Shown here piece by piece: positions 25,300-33,980 of a DNA stretch of 48,340 bases. The position numbers were made by a program, and so were the translations under genes. Source of the DNA: Anaerolineae bacterium. GTDB lineage: Bacteria > Chloroflexota > Anaerolineae > Aggregatilineales > Phototrophicaceae. Each line of letters begins with the position of its first letter. The first letter of the stretch is position 1. The notes below the pieces were generated by a model. That model searched no databases. It worked only from the letters and a program-made list of their open reading frames with translations, and was not told the DNA's origin. The stretch spans positions 6,411 to 54,750 of the forward strand of contig JALHNT010000048.1 of assembly GCA_022843385.1 (NCBI GenBank), in the 5' to 3' direction.

Positions 25300-27375
25300 A
25301 TGACCAAGCTCTTTATCTCCTACAGCCGGGTTGATACCGAATTCACCGAACGGATTGTCGAGCGGTTGCGGCGCGTCTACGGGCTGCCGAATGTGTGGTA
25401 CGACGATGAATTGCATGGCGGGCAGCATTGGTGGAACAGGATTTTAGAGGAGGTCACGGCCTGTGATGTCTTTGTCTATCTCCTGAGCAACGAGTCGGTC
25501 ACATCGCCCTACTGTCAGGCCGAATTCACCGAAGCGCGGCGCTTACAAAAGCCGATTGTCACCATCCAGATTCGGGATAAAACCAACCTGTCGGATGAAC
25601 TGAGCGAGATTCAGTACGTCGATATGAAACGCGGGCTGAACGACGAGAATCTGGCGCGCTTAATCCGTTCCATCAATGAGCTGGCTGCGCTGCCCAAAAA
25701 ACGCCGCGCCCTCTGGACGCCGCCAACCCCGCTGCCCACCATACCGGATCGTGAAGCCACTGCGACGGATAGAGCCGAAGTGACGACGCCGACGCTGCGG
25801 GTAGCAGTCCCGGCTGGCGCGGCGACGGGGGACCGGACGGTGGCGCGGGCGACGATTATCGCGGCCATCATCACCGGGACGCTGGCAATTGTGGCGGTGA
25901 TCGTGGGGATTGTCCTACCACCGCTGCTTAATCCAACACCCACGCCGCCTTCCGTCGCCCAGGCGACCACCGCTGCTCCTGTTGTAAACACCGATCCGCC
26001 CGACCTAACGCCGAGCGTGGCGCAGCCAACCCTGACCGAAACGCCAACCGCGACCTTCACGCCTTCCAACACCCCCACCGCCACCGCCAACGTTCCCGCG
26101 ACCCAGGCCATAGAGTTCGAGGCCAGCCTGACGGCGCTGGGGGTGATGCAGCTACAGGGATGGCAAACCGCTACCGCCGACGCCGCGACCCGCGCCGCGA
26201 TCAGCCAGCAAGAAGCGACGCTGCGGGCAGCAGGAGACGCGGCTACCGCCAACGCTATCGCCATCACCCAGGTGGTGCTGGGCGAAACCGCCACGCAGCA
26301 GTCCATCGAAGCGACCCGGACGCGCCAGGCCGAGATCGACATTCAGAATGCTACTGCCACTGCCGACGCCTGGACGGATACGCCGACCTTCACACCCACG
26401 CCTACCGTGCCAAGCCCCACGCCTTCTCCGACCCGACCGACTCCTACGCCAAGCTCGACGCCTGACGCACTTCAAGCCGCGCTGGACACCGCCCGCAGCT
26501 TTACAGGCAGCAACACCGACTGGCAGGCGCTGTATCCCGACGGATTTATCCACACCTTCGACGATGGCGTGCCAATGGTATTGGTACCTGTCGGCAGATT
26601 TGCGATGGGCAGCACGGCGGATGAGATCGATGCTGCACTAGCGATGTGCCAAGCTGCGGCAGATAACAACGCGACATGCGATCGTTTGTGGATTGAGCCT
26701 GAAGCCCAATACGGTGACAACACGCAGGTGTTTTCACAACCGTTCTGGATCGACCAGACTGAAGTGACGCGCGGTCAGTATCAGGCTTGCGTTGATGCTG
26801 GACAATGTGAGCAAACCCCTGCCTCCGACTATTCGACCGAAGCCAATCAGCCGATCAATCGCGTGACGTGGTTCCAAGCAGAGGCTTATTGTGCCTCGCG
26901 GGGTGCGCGTCTGCCGACGGAAGCGGAATGGGAATATGCGGCGCGGGGTCCCGACCGCTGGCAATTCCCCTGGGGAAATACGTTCGATGGCACACGGGCG
27001 AACCACTGCGATTCAAAGTGTGGTGAAGCGAGTTTGGGCCTGAATTTTGACTTCGTGAACGAAGAAAACGATGATGGCTATACTGTGACTTCGCCGGTCG
27101 GCACATATCCTGCCGGCGCCTCCTGGGTTGGAGCATTGGACATGAGCGGCAACGTTCTGGAGTGGACGAGCTCGTTATACAAAGATTATCCTTACGGAAT
27201 TGATCATGAAAGTAATATAGATACTAGTAGTTCGCGTGTGCTGCGGAGTAGCTCTTACGTGATTCCATCGTTCTTTCTTCGCACCGCTTCTCGAAGCAGA
27301 AGCACCCCTAGAAACGATGGGCGACTTTTCGATGCCGACTTCGGCTACGGTTTCCGTTGTGCCCGCTCCTCCTGA
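25300..27375 (+). CDS. TIR - membrane helix - Thr/Pro linker - FGE-sulfatase-fold protein
   Basis: A 691-residue protein. Residues 3-130 are a TIR domain (KLFISYSRVDTEF, WYDDELHGG, VFVYLLSNESVTSPYCQAEF, with Glu75 at the place of the NADase Glu). A hydrophobic helix at 184-207 should span the membrane. Residues 208-270 and 360-388 are Thr/Pro-rich; 285-358 is an Ala/Thr-rich helical linker. Residues 421-691 are an FGE-sulfatase (C-type-lectin-like) domain: MVLVPVGRFAMGS, WIDQTEVTRGQY, RLPTEAEWEYAARG, DMSGNVLEW, GFRC. The usual RGGSW is RSSSY, and 649-684 deviates from consensus where diversity-generating retroelements mutate such domains. Probably a sensor with a variable external or internal ligand domain and a TIR effector; defence or cell-recognition roles are inference. 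Confidence 0.92.
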   Translation: MTKLFISYSRVDTEFTERIVERLRRVYGLPNVWYDDELHGGQHWWNRILEEVTACDVFVYLLSNESVTSPYCQAEFTEARRLQKPIVTIQIRDKTNLSDELSEIQYVDMKRGLNDENLARLIRSINELAALPKKRRALWTPPTPLPTIPDREATATDRAEVTTPTLRVAVPAGAATGDRTVARATIIAAIITGTLAIVAVIVGIVLPPLLNPTPTPPSVAQATTAAPVVNTDPPDLTPSVAQPTLTETPTATFTPSNTPTATANVPATQAIEFEASLTALGVMQLQGWQTATADAATRAAISQQEATLRAAGDAATANAIAITQVVLGETATQQSIEATRTRQAEIDIQNATATADAWTDTPTFTPTPTVPSPTPSPTRPTPTPSSTPDALQAALDTARSFTGSNTDWQALYPDGFIHTFDDGVPMVLVPVGRFAMGSTADEIDAALAMCQAAADNNATCDRLWIEPEAQYGDNTQVFSQPFWIDQTEVTRGQYQACVDAGQCEQTPASDYSTEANQPINRVTWFQAEAYCASRGARLPTEAEWEYAARGPDRWQFPWGNTFDGTRANHCDSKCGEASLGLNFDFVNEENDDGYTVTSPVGTYPAGASWVGALDMSGNVLEWTSSLYKDYPYGIDHESNIDTSSSRVLRSSSYVIPSFFLRTASRSRSTPRNDGRLFDADFGYGFRCARSS

Positions 27376-27474
27376 GCGCAGCAACAGGCTCAGAACTCGG
27401 CTGCCACGACGCGCCGGAATATCACAACTTGTTCTGCTGAGGAATGATACAGTTCCAGGTGACAATTTAGACGG

Positions 27475-27534
27475 ACACCCCGTTGGGTGTCCCTACGAAC
27501 CGATGGGTGTAGGGACGTGCAACGGCACGTCCGC
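27475..27534. repeat. Composite hairpin repeat
   Basis: Two 20-nt hairpins, GGACACCC-cgtt-GGGTGTCC and GGACGTGC-aacg-GCACGTCC, are joined by CCCTAC...GTAGGG, which also pairs. The 389-bp gap 27376-27764 holds this element, a TAACCCCTCGGC half copy of the 5418 palindrome near 27568, and a CGTTACTCGTTACTCG short tandem near 27733. There is no gene, no reverse transcriptase and no template-repeat-like sequence in the gap. Confidence 0.7.
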
Positions 27535-27764
27535 CGGAACATTACCCGATACCATTTTGAACCGGCCTAACCCCTCGGCGGCACACACAGCATAATGCCT
27601 GCAATGCGGCGATTCTCCCCTGTGGATTTGTTTTGGGTTTTCCATGAGAATAGGCGACACAGGACGCCGGTTAGCAGTTCTTAACTTTTGCCTGTTCTTG
27701 CCTGTTTATCAGGCCGTCTAACCCACAAACCCCTCGTTACTCGTTACTCGTCCCTTATTACTCA

Positions 27765-28910
27765 TTACACCCACCCCTCGAACGACTGGATGCCGGCGAT
27801 GACCCGCGCCTGATCGTCGTCGCTCAGGTCGTTGTAGAACGGCAGCCGCACCAGGCATTCACCCAGCCGCTCGGTCACCGGGCAGTCGCCGGCCTTGCCG
27901 CCGTAGCCCTGTCCCATATCGGAAAGGTGCAGCGGCAGGTAATGGAAGACGCTCAGGATGCCCTGGCTCTTCAGGTGAGCGATGAGGTTCTGGCGCGTCG
28001 GCAGGTTGGGCAGCACCATGTAAAACACATGATACGCCTGTTCACAATAGCCCGGCACGGTCGGGATCTGGACATCATGCGCGTCCGCCCATTCGCTCAG
28101 TTGGGCATAATAAGTGTCCCAGATGCGCTGGCGCTTGGCCTGGATGCTGCCCCGTTCCTCAAGCTGGGCATAGAGGAAAGCCGCCAGCACATCCGACGGC
28201 AGATAGCTGGAGCCAATATCGACCCAGGTGTATTTATCGACCTGCCCGCGAAAGAAGCGGCTGCGGTTGGTGCCTTTTTCGCGGATAATCTCCGCCCGTT
28301 CGACATATTGCGGATCGTTGATGAGCAGCGCACCACCTTCGCCGCACTGGAAATTCTTGGTCTCATGAAAGCTCTGCGTCGCCATCGCGCCGAAAGTCCC
28401 CAGATACTGGCCCTTATATTTCGCCCACAGACCGTGCGCGTTGTCCTCGATCACCGGGATGCGATGCCGGTTGGCAATCGCCATGATCGTGTCCATCTCC
28501 GCCCCCACGCCGCCGTAATGCACGATCAGGATGGCTTTGGTGCGCGGGGTGATGGCCGCCTCCAGCGCGTGTTCGTTCAGGTTGAGCGTGTCCGCCCGCA
28601 CATCGATGAACACCGGCAGCGCGCCGCGCAGCACAAAGGCGTTGATGGTCGAGACGAAGGTGAAATCCGGGCAGATGACCTCATCCCCCGGCTGAATGTC
28701 GAGCAGGATAGCCGCCATCTCCAGCGCGTGGGTGCAGGATGTCGTCAGCAGCGCTTTCTTCACCCCCAGCGACTCCTCCAGCAGCCGGTGACACTGTTTG
28801 GTGAAGTAGCCGTCGCCGGAGATATGCCCGTGACGGTAAACCGCCTCGCCGATGTAGTGCATCTCTTTGCCGGTGAAGCAGGGTCGGTTGAAGGGTATCG
28901 CTAAGGTCAT
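27765..28910 (-). CDS. wecE: dTDP-4-amino-4,6-dideoxygalactose transaminase-like (DegT/WecE)
   Basis: A 381-residue PLP enzyme that transfers an amino group to a 4-keto-6-deoxy sugar nucleotide. Residues include IPFNRPCFTGKEMHYI at the start, PDFTFVSTINAFVLRGA, Asp156 in IEDNAHG and the Schiff-base Lys185 in SFHETKNFQCGEGGAL, a hallmark of WecE/RffA. The frame extends to 29066, but ATG 28910 fits the family start and overlaps the stop of the glycosyltransferase gene (ATGA). It closes a four-gene surface-glycan operon. Sugar identity is inferred from the family. Confidence 0.93.
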   Translation of the reverse strand: MTLAIPFNRPCFTGKEMHYIGEAVYRHGHISGDGYFTKQCHRLLEESLGVKKALLTTSCTHALEMAAILLDIQPGDEVICPDFTFVSTINAFVLRGALPVFIDVRADTLNLNEHALEAAITPRTKAILIVHYGGVGAEMDTIMAIANRHRIPVIEDNAHGLWAKYKGQYLGTFGAMATQSFHETKNFQCGEGGALLINDPQYVERAEIIREKGTNRSRFFRGQVDKYTWVDIGSSYLPSDVLAAFLYAQLEERGSIQAKRQRIWDTYYAQLSEWADAHDVQIPTVPGYCEQAYHVFYMVLPNLPTRQNLIAHLKSQGILSVFHYLPLHLSDMGQGYGGKAGDCPVTERLGECLVRLPFYNDLSDDDQARVIAGIQSFEGWV

Positions 28911-30877
28911 GAACAGGTCTCCCGATAAATAATGACGCGCGTTTCCGCCACCGGGAACTCGGCGCACGGCTGAAACGCATGACGCTCCAGATAAGTCTCC
29001 AGGCCAGGGTTCAGCACCATCTCTTTGTCGATATATACCAGCACCGTCGGCTGAACCCGTTCCCACACCGCTGCCGGATCGCTCAATCCCCAGCGGCGCA
29101 TCGCTGTTAATTCTGCGCCATAACTGACCAGGTTGGCTAGCTCAGGATAAGTCCAGATCAGTTGATGGCTGCTGACCACCACATCATCCGGTTGGATGTA
29201 CGGCTCCAGCAGCGGACGAAGCTGCTCATAGGTCGTCGGCGCAAAACCCCGGTTCCGCACCGTATCGATCACCTGCCGCCAATTGATGAACCGCCCGGCC
29301 TGCCCGATCCCCAACCCGATGATGATGACCACCCCCATCACCATCACCCGCCGCCCCGCCGCATCCGCCCCCGCCAACCCCACCACCAACGCCCCCACCG
29401 GCACCACGTACAACGGCGCGAACGGCGACCAATACCCCTGGGTATCGATCAGCGCCGTCGCCAGCAGCACACACACCAGGAGCGCCAGCAGCCGTTGATC
29501 CGCCGCGCTGCGCCGCCTGATGATGAACAGCAGTCCGGCCAGGATCAACAGTCCTTCCGGCAGTGACGGCCAGCGCACGATCAGCAGATGGCTACGCAGC
29601 CAGCTCCAGCGCGTCCCCACCTCGCCGGTCAGATAAGCCGACAATCCGCCCACGCTCACGATGTTGGCGAACCAGAAGAGGGCCGTGCCGGTCAGCGCCC
29701 CCAGGCCGAACGCGATCACCGGCTGCCAGTTGGTCAACCGACGCTCACGCCAGCAGGTCAGGACGAAAGCCCCGGCATAATAGACCGAGAACGCCAGGGC
29801 GAAGATCAGCCCCGCCGCGTGAAGCTGGAGCGCCAGCGTCGCCAGCAGCCCGCACAATCCATGCCAGACCCAACGATGGCGCTCGCCCAGCCGTCCTTGC
29901 AGCGTGGCGAAGGTGATGAAGGCACAGGCCGCCGCCAGTTGGTAATGCGGACGATAATCGAACAGGGGAATGAAGACACTGCACAGCGCCGCGAACCCCG
30001 CGCTGATGAGGGCGGCCCGCCGGCCATATAAGCGCCAGGTCACGGCATACACACCGGCGACCGTCAGCAGGTTGAAAGCAAATGTCCACAAGCGCCCGAC
30101 GCGAATGTTGAAGCTGATATTTTCCAGGGCCCAACCATACGCTGCCACGCTCCAGCCCAACCCCGGCAGGATCGGCGTCGGCTCCTGCAACCAGGTGCGG
30201 GCATATACGCCCCCCGCCACCCAGGCCGAACTGGCATAATCGGCCCAGTGGGCTTCGTCCGGGCTGAAGCGCTGCTCATTGAGCGCCGTCAGCAGCATCG
30301 CCGCCATGATGACCAGGGTAAAGATCAGCCCAACGATCCAGCCGATTTGGGTTCTTGAAGCCACTTCCGCCGGGCGCGTCAATTCCCCAGGGCGTGATTG
30401 TTCTGCCCCCCTCTCCCCGTGGGAGAGGGGCGGGGGGGTGAGGGCATCAACTCCCCTCTCCCCGTGGGAGAGGCTGTGAGCGCCCCAAGCGAACGGGGGG
30501 GTGAGGGCATCCATCGTCAGCCCCACCAGCAGCCCGGCGGCCAGCCCGTTGATGAGCAGAAAATCCTTGATCGGCGACTCGATGGGCAGGAAGGCCAGCC
30601 CCATCAGGACAATGCCCGCCAGCCCGATGCCCGCCAGCCGCACCGATTCCGGCAGACGCAGCAGCCCATGCATCAGCCACTCACGACGGAAGAAGCCGAT
30701 CAGCCAGGCGACCGCCAGCACCAGACTGACGCCCAGCGCCAGCGCATAACGGCTGCTGTAACGCCCCAGGATTTGCCCGGCGTCGCTCTCATGCGCCCAC
30801 AACGGGATCAGGCCGAGACCAAGCGCCAGCAGACTGAATCCCCAGCCGGTTGACCAGACACGGGATGAAACCGGCAA
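28907..30877 (-). CDS. GT-C fold membrane glycosyltransferase (family 39/ArnT-like) with repeat insert
   Basis: A 656-residue membrane protein with about 13 hydrophobic helices. The first large loop carries FSPDEAHWADYASSAW with Asp207-Glu208 at the catalytic place of polyprenyl-phosphate-dependent GT-C enzymes. It would add a sugar from a lipid carrier on the outer face of the membrane. Residues about 122-165, between two helices, are repeat-derived: DALTPPFAWGAHSLSHGERG and DALTPPPLSHGERG, two copies encoded by 30406-30511. The C-terminus is a soluble domain. Spacing to the GNAT gene is 3 nt. Confidence 0.87.
   Translation of the reverse strand: MPVSSRVWSTGWGFSLLALGLGLIPLWAHESDAGQILGRYSSRYALALGVSLVLAVAWLIGFFRREWLMHGLLRLPESVRLAGIGLAGIVLMGLAFLPIESPIKDFLLINGLAAGLLVGLTMDALTPPFAWGAHSLSHGERGVDALTPPPLSHGERGAEQSRPGELTRPAEVASRTQIGWIVGLIFTLVIMAAMLLTALNEQRFSPDEAHWADYASSAWVAGGVYARTWLQEPTPILPGLGWSVAAYGWALENISFNIRVGRLWTFAFNLLTVAGVYAVTWRLYGRRAALISAGFAALCSVFIPLFDYRPHYQLAAACAFITFATLQGRLGERHRWVWHGLCGLLATLALQLHAAGLIFALAFSVYYAGAFVLTCWRERRLTNWQPVIAFGLGALTGTALFWFANIVSVGGLSAYLTGEVGTRWSWLRSHLLIVRWPSLPEGLLILAGLLFIIRRRSAADQRLLALLVCVLLATALIDTQGYWSPFAPLYVVPVGALVVGLAGADAAGRRVMVMGVVIIIGLGIGQAGRFINWRQVIDTVRNRGFAPTTYEQLRPLLEPYIQPDDVVVSSHQLIWTYPELANLVSYGAELTAMRRWGLSDPAAVWERVQPTVLVYIDKEMVLNPGLETYLERHAFQPCAEFPVAETRVIIYRETCS
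30406..30511. repeat. Doubled CCCTCTCCC hairpin repeat inside the glycosyltransferase gene
   Basis: Two hairpins, CCCCTCTCCC-cgt-GGGAGAGGGG (30408-30430) and CCTCTCCC-cgt-GGGAGAGG (30455-30473), are each followed by the 17-bp direct repeat ending GTGAGGGCATC (30432-30448, 30495-30511). On the minus strand they encode the two TPP..LSHGERG peptides. The direct repeats suggest a second copy arose by duplication. Confidence 0.82.
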
Positions 30878-30880
30878 GGG

Positions 30881-31429
30881 TTACTCCCCCAGCCATTCCT
30901 GGCGCAGGATGCCATACAGCAGCATATCGTGGCGCTGCCCATCGCGCTCCATGAATTGACGCTGCGCCCCTTCGCGGGTGAAGCCCAGCTTATCGTACAG
31001 CCGAATAGCCGCCTCGTTGTAGCTGAAGACGGTCAACTGTACCCGGTGCAGGTTCAGTTCGCGGAAGGCAAAATCCAGCGCCAGCGACATCGCCTCGTAG
31101 CCATACCCCCGCCCACGATAATCGCGCTCGCCGATGCCGATGGCAACCCAGCTATTGCGGTGCGTCCACAGGATTTCGCCCAGTTCCATGAAGCCGATCA
31201 ACTCTTCATTAAACACGGCGCGGATGGCGAAGAGGTAGTTATCCCGCCCACGCTGTCCGTCGCGCATCCATTCGATGATCTGCTGTTCGTTGCGCGGGAA
31301 CGCCGGCTTGGCATCCAGGAGCCGCAGGAATTCATTATCCAGTTGCCAGCGCGCCAGCGTCGGCGCATCCGCCGTCGTCAAGGGAGTCAGCCGGACGCGC
31401 GTCCCGGTCAGGAGGTTGCTGATGGTCAT
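30881..31429 (-). CDS. GNAT N-acetyltransferase (RimJ/RimL-like)
   Basis: A 182-residue cytoplasmic acetyl-CoA-dependent acetyltransferase. Motif A is DYRGRGYGYEAMSLALDFAFRELNLHRVQLTVF, and NEAAIRLYDKLGFTREG is the motif B segment. The layout is RimJ/RimL-like. Since it lies 3 nt from a glycosyltransferase gene and in the same operon as a WecE-like aminotransferase, the substrate may be an amino sugar nucleotide rather than a ribosomal protein. That is an inference from position. Confidence 0.9.
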   Translation of the reverse strand: MTISNLLTGTRVRLTPLTTADAPTLARWQLDNEFLRLLDAKPAFPRNEQQIIEWMRDGQRGRDNYLFAIRAVFNEELIGFMELGEILWTHRNSWVAIGIGERDYRGRGYGYEAMSLALDFAFRELNLHRVQLTVFSYNEAAIRLYDKLGFTREGAQRQFMERDGQRHDMLLYGILRQEWLGE

Positions 31430-31432
31430 GCC

Positions 31433-31936
31433 TTAGCCGCCGTCCTTGTTGCCCAGCAGCCGGCGTTTGCGTTCTTCCAGCGCCGCCTTCGCATCATACG
31501 GCGCGGCTTTCTGGCTCAATTCCTGCTCGCGCAGGCGGACTTCGGCCTCGATCTGTTCCGGCGTCTTGACCTCAAAATCGGTATCCAGCAGCTCGGTGTT
31601 CTTCAACGCGGGCGGCGCATCGCTGGCCGGGGCCGCGGCAGCTTTGGGTTGAACCGGCGTGGCCTTGCCCTGTACCGTCGCGGGCTTCTCCGCTGCCGCT
31701 TTCGGTGCTGTTTTTTCGATCACCGCCCCCACACTCGCCATCACATCGCGGGCGCTGCGGGCGAATGATAGCAAGCTCTGATTGCCGGAGAGCCGCCCCA
31801 ATGTGAAGGCCACCACCGCCGTGATGATGATCGGGATGATCGCCCCCAGCAGCGTCGCCAGCACATTCATCCCCAGCACCACCGCCACGATGATGCCCAG
31901 CACGATCAGGATATTGCGGACATTGATGTTGTTCAT
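31433..31936 (-). CDS. Small membrane protein with charged C-terminal tail
   Basis: A 167-residue protein. Residues about 7-48 are two close membrane helices (ILIVLGIIVAVVLGMNVLATLL and IIPIIITAVVAFTLG). An Ala/Pro/Lys-rich linker follows (about 75-105) and the last 50 residues form a charged helix, EQIEAEVRLREQELSQKAAPYDAKAALEERKRRLL. No family is recognised. It is the first gene of the glycan operon, 3 nt before the GNAT. It might act as a scaffold for the membrane glycosyltransferase. Confidence 0.8.
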   Translation of the reverse strand: MNNINVRNILIVLGIIVAVVLGMNVLATLLGAIIPIIITAVVAFTLGRLSGNQSLLSFARSARDVMASVGAVIEKTAPKAAAEKPATVQGKATPVQPKAAAAPASDAPPALKNTELLDTDFEVKTPEQIEAEVRLREQELSQKAAPYDAKAALEERKRRLLGNKDGG

Positions 31937-32023
31937 GCGCCATTCTTTCCCACCGATTGACCGCCCTGATTATAACCGCTTCGCTGGCGAATGGGGCGGG
32001 CAATTGCGTCCACTGGAAATAAA

Positions 32024-32051
32024 AAATCCCCTGATGGGTATCAGGGGATTT
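32024..32051 (-). terminator. Rho-independent terminator after the secreted-protein gene
   Basis: The stem AAATCCCCTGAT/ATCAGGGGATTT with a 4-base loop is followed on the minus strand by TTTTTTATTT. It ends transcription of the gene at 32074 and isolates the glycan operon. Confidence 0.92.
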
Positions 32052-32073
32052 GCCAGACAAAGGGGTGAGCGCT

Positions 32074-32658
32074 TTAGCTCTTAAAATCGCAAGCAGGCTG
32101 ACCGAGTGAGGTCGGCGACCAGTATAGGAAGTTGCTGAAATCCGCATCCCAGATGTCGAACCCAACGCTGTTATGAATGCCATCTATGCTCATAAAGCCA
32201 TAGGCGGCCAGATCAACCGAACAGCCGAACACCACCACGACAGGTTGGTTTGGCGCAACCGGGGGGCTGACCGGGGCATAATCCGTGCTAAACTTCATGC
32301 TGTTGGGCTTGCCCCACTCATCGAAACCGGTCAGGTTCAGGGACTTGCCCATGCCTTCGTAGCAGGCCAGTTCCAGCACATTCGGGCCATAGGTGCCTTC
32401 GCCGGCTTCGATGAACTGCGGCTGGCGGGTTTCGCAGGCGTCGGCCATCGCTGCATCAATCACTGATTGCTCGACTTGCCACAAGGTTTCGCCGTTCTTG
32501 TTCAACAGCTTGCAGCCATCGACGTTAGTGCAGAACAGCGTGTCGCCGCCGAAGTGATGCACGACATTGATGCGCGCGTCGGCGAACACCGCCGATACAC
32601 TGAAGACCAGAATCAGACTGACCACCAAACCAAGCGTCAGGAGAGTGACACGTTTCAC
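32074..32658 (-). CDS. Secreted hypothetical protein (194 aa)
   Basis: A signal peptide (KRVTLLTLGLVVSLILVFSVSAVFA) is followed by a mature domain of about 168 residues with paired cysteines (LFCTNVDGCKLL, ACETRQ, LACYEG, FGCSVD, PACDF). The Gly/Asp/Asn-rich strands suggest a compact beta domain. The start is GTG at 32658 with AAAGG at 9 nt. It is a single-gene unit between two terminators, preceded by an AT-rich 145-bp stretch that should hold its promoter. No family is recognised. Confidence 0.8.
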   Translation of the reverse strand: MKRVTLLTLGLVVSLILVFSVSAVFADARINVVHHFGGDTLFCTNVDGCKLLNKNGETLWQVEQSVIDAAMADACETRQPQFIEAGEGTYGPNVLELACYEGMGKSLNLTGFDEWGKPNSMKFSTDYAPVSPPVAPNQPVVVVFGCSVDLAAYGFMSIDGIHNSVGFDIWDADFSNFLYWSPTSLGQPACDFKS

Positions 32659-32803
32659 GGGCTGAACCTTTCATTAAAGCGAATGTGGGATAAGAACATT
32701 CCTTAACTTTAAGTTGATTCAGTATTTGCAATCATGCAGGATTTGTGAAAAATTTATGAAGATTGTAATAAAGTGTAACTGTCGAAGTCAGGGAGCAAAA
32801 AAA

Positions 32804-32827
32804 ATCCTCCGGCATTCGTCGGAGGAT
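32804..32827 (-). terminator. Rho-independent terminator after the SDR-type reductase
   Basis: ATCCTCCG/CGGAGGAT, 8-bp stem with an 8-base loop, is followed on the minus strand by an eight-T run. It lies 53 nt past the stop at 32880. Confidence 0.92.
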
Positions 32828-32879
32828 CTATGAGCTTTGATGTCTGAATGGAGCGGATCAATTTGGATTGAGACTCGAT

Positions 32880-33896
32880 TTAACCGCCGCTTCGCTGACT
32901 CCAGGCAGTCAACAGTTCAGCCTCACGAGCCTGCATCAGGCCGCCGCGACGGTTGCCATCGCGATACTCGCGCTCGGATGGCGCGCGCGTGGCATTCCAG
33001 CGCAACGTATCCTGAATGGTCTGCTCCAGCGGGCGGAAGGTCAGCCCAGCCTGAAGCGCCCGATCAACATTCACCATCTGAATCGCGTTGTAGCGTTCCG
33101 GCACCCATAGCGGCATCTCCATGAACGGTTGCACATTCTGCTCCAACAGGAATTCATCCGAAGCCCAGACGATGGTGGCATGGCTGCCGGTCACCCGCTG
33201 GCTGGTGTTGATGACATCGCCAATGGTTAAGGGATAATCCGGCCCGGTTACATTATAGGTGCCAGCCTGACGGGCTTCGGCCATGCGGATGATCCACTCA
33301 GCCTGATCGCGCCCATCGATGATCTGCACCCGGCGGTTCGGCCCACCGGGCGCGAGGATGTTCCCGCCCATTGCCAGCCGCACCGGCCAGTAGGTGAACC
33401 GATCCGTCGGGTCATGTGGGCCGACGATCAGGCCGGAACGCACCTGCAATACCCGCCCCGGCATAGCTGCTTCCGCTGCCTGCTCGCAAAGGACTTTAAG
33501 GCCACCATAGGTCGCACCGTTGACTTCTTCGGTGGTCTCATCTTCCAAGCCGCTCAGTGGCCCGCTCTCATCCATGTTAGGAAGCAAGCGATCGCCGTCA
33601 TAGACCGAGATAGTCGAGATAAAGGTGTAATGCTCGACAGCATCCGCCAGCGCAGTCGCCGAGTCACGCACATGGCGCGGAATATAGCCACAGGTATCAA
33701 TGGCTGCGTCCCAGCGCCGCCCAGCCAGTTTGCTCAGATCGCTGTTCCGATCACCATTGATTTGCTCTACCTGGGGAAAGAGGCCGGGATTGGTCTTGCC
33801 CCGGTTGAACAAGGTCACCTGATGTCCGGCTTTCAGGGCAGCCTCGGTTAGATGGCGACCCAAGAACTGCGTTCCGCCCAGAATCAAAATATCCAT
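32880..33896 (-). CDS. NAD-dependent epimerase/reductase (atypical extended SDR)
   Basis: A 338-residue Rossmann protein. ILGGTQFLGRHL (about 5-16) is the dinucleotide motif in the GGTxFxG form seen in a bacterial and plant subgroup of atypical SDRs. FISTISVYD gives the catalytic Ser strand and ATYGGLKVLCE the Tyr-x3-Lys pair. GPHDPTDRFTYW is conserved in the subgroup. It is a one-gene unit with its own terminator. Substrate is not known; nucleotide-sugar or isoprenoid reduction are both possible. Confidence 0.88.
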   Translation of the reverse strand: MDILILGGTQFLGRHLTEAALKAGHQVTLFNRGKTNPGLFPQVEQINGDRNSDLSKLAGRRWDAAIDTCGYIPRHVRDSATALADAVEHYTFISTISVYDGDRLLPNMDESGPLSGLEDETTEEVNGATYGGLKVLCEQAAEAAMPGRVLQVRSGLIVGPHDPTDRFTYWPVRLAMGGNILAPGGPNRRVQIIDGRDQAEWIIRMAEARQAGTYNVTGPDYPLTIGDVINTSQRVTGSHATIVWASDEFLLEQNVQPFMEMPLWVPERYNAIQMVNVDRALQAGLTFRPLEQTIQDTLRWNATRAPSEREYRDGNRRGGLMQAREAELLTAWSQRSGG

Positions 33897-33980
33897 GACA
33901 GCTTCCTTCGCTTCCTCAACGAAAGCCCATTCTAGGCCGCTGCGCCTTCCGTTGCCAGTTCGGATTTCAATTTACACCAC

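Noticed and set aside
27376..27764. DGR template repeat or reverse transcriptase next to the TIR-FGE gene
   Set aside because: The gap is only 389 bp, contains hairpin repeats, and has no A-rich copy of the FGE C-terminus.
28911..29066. N-terminal extension of the WecE-like protein
   Set aside because: It overlaps the coding end of the glycosyltransferase; ATG 28910 fits the family start and gives an ATGA overlap.
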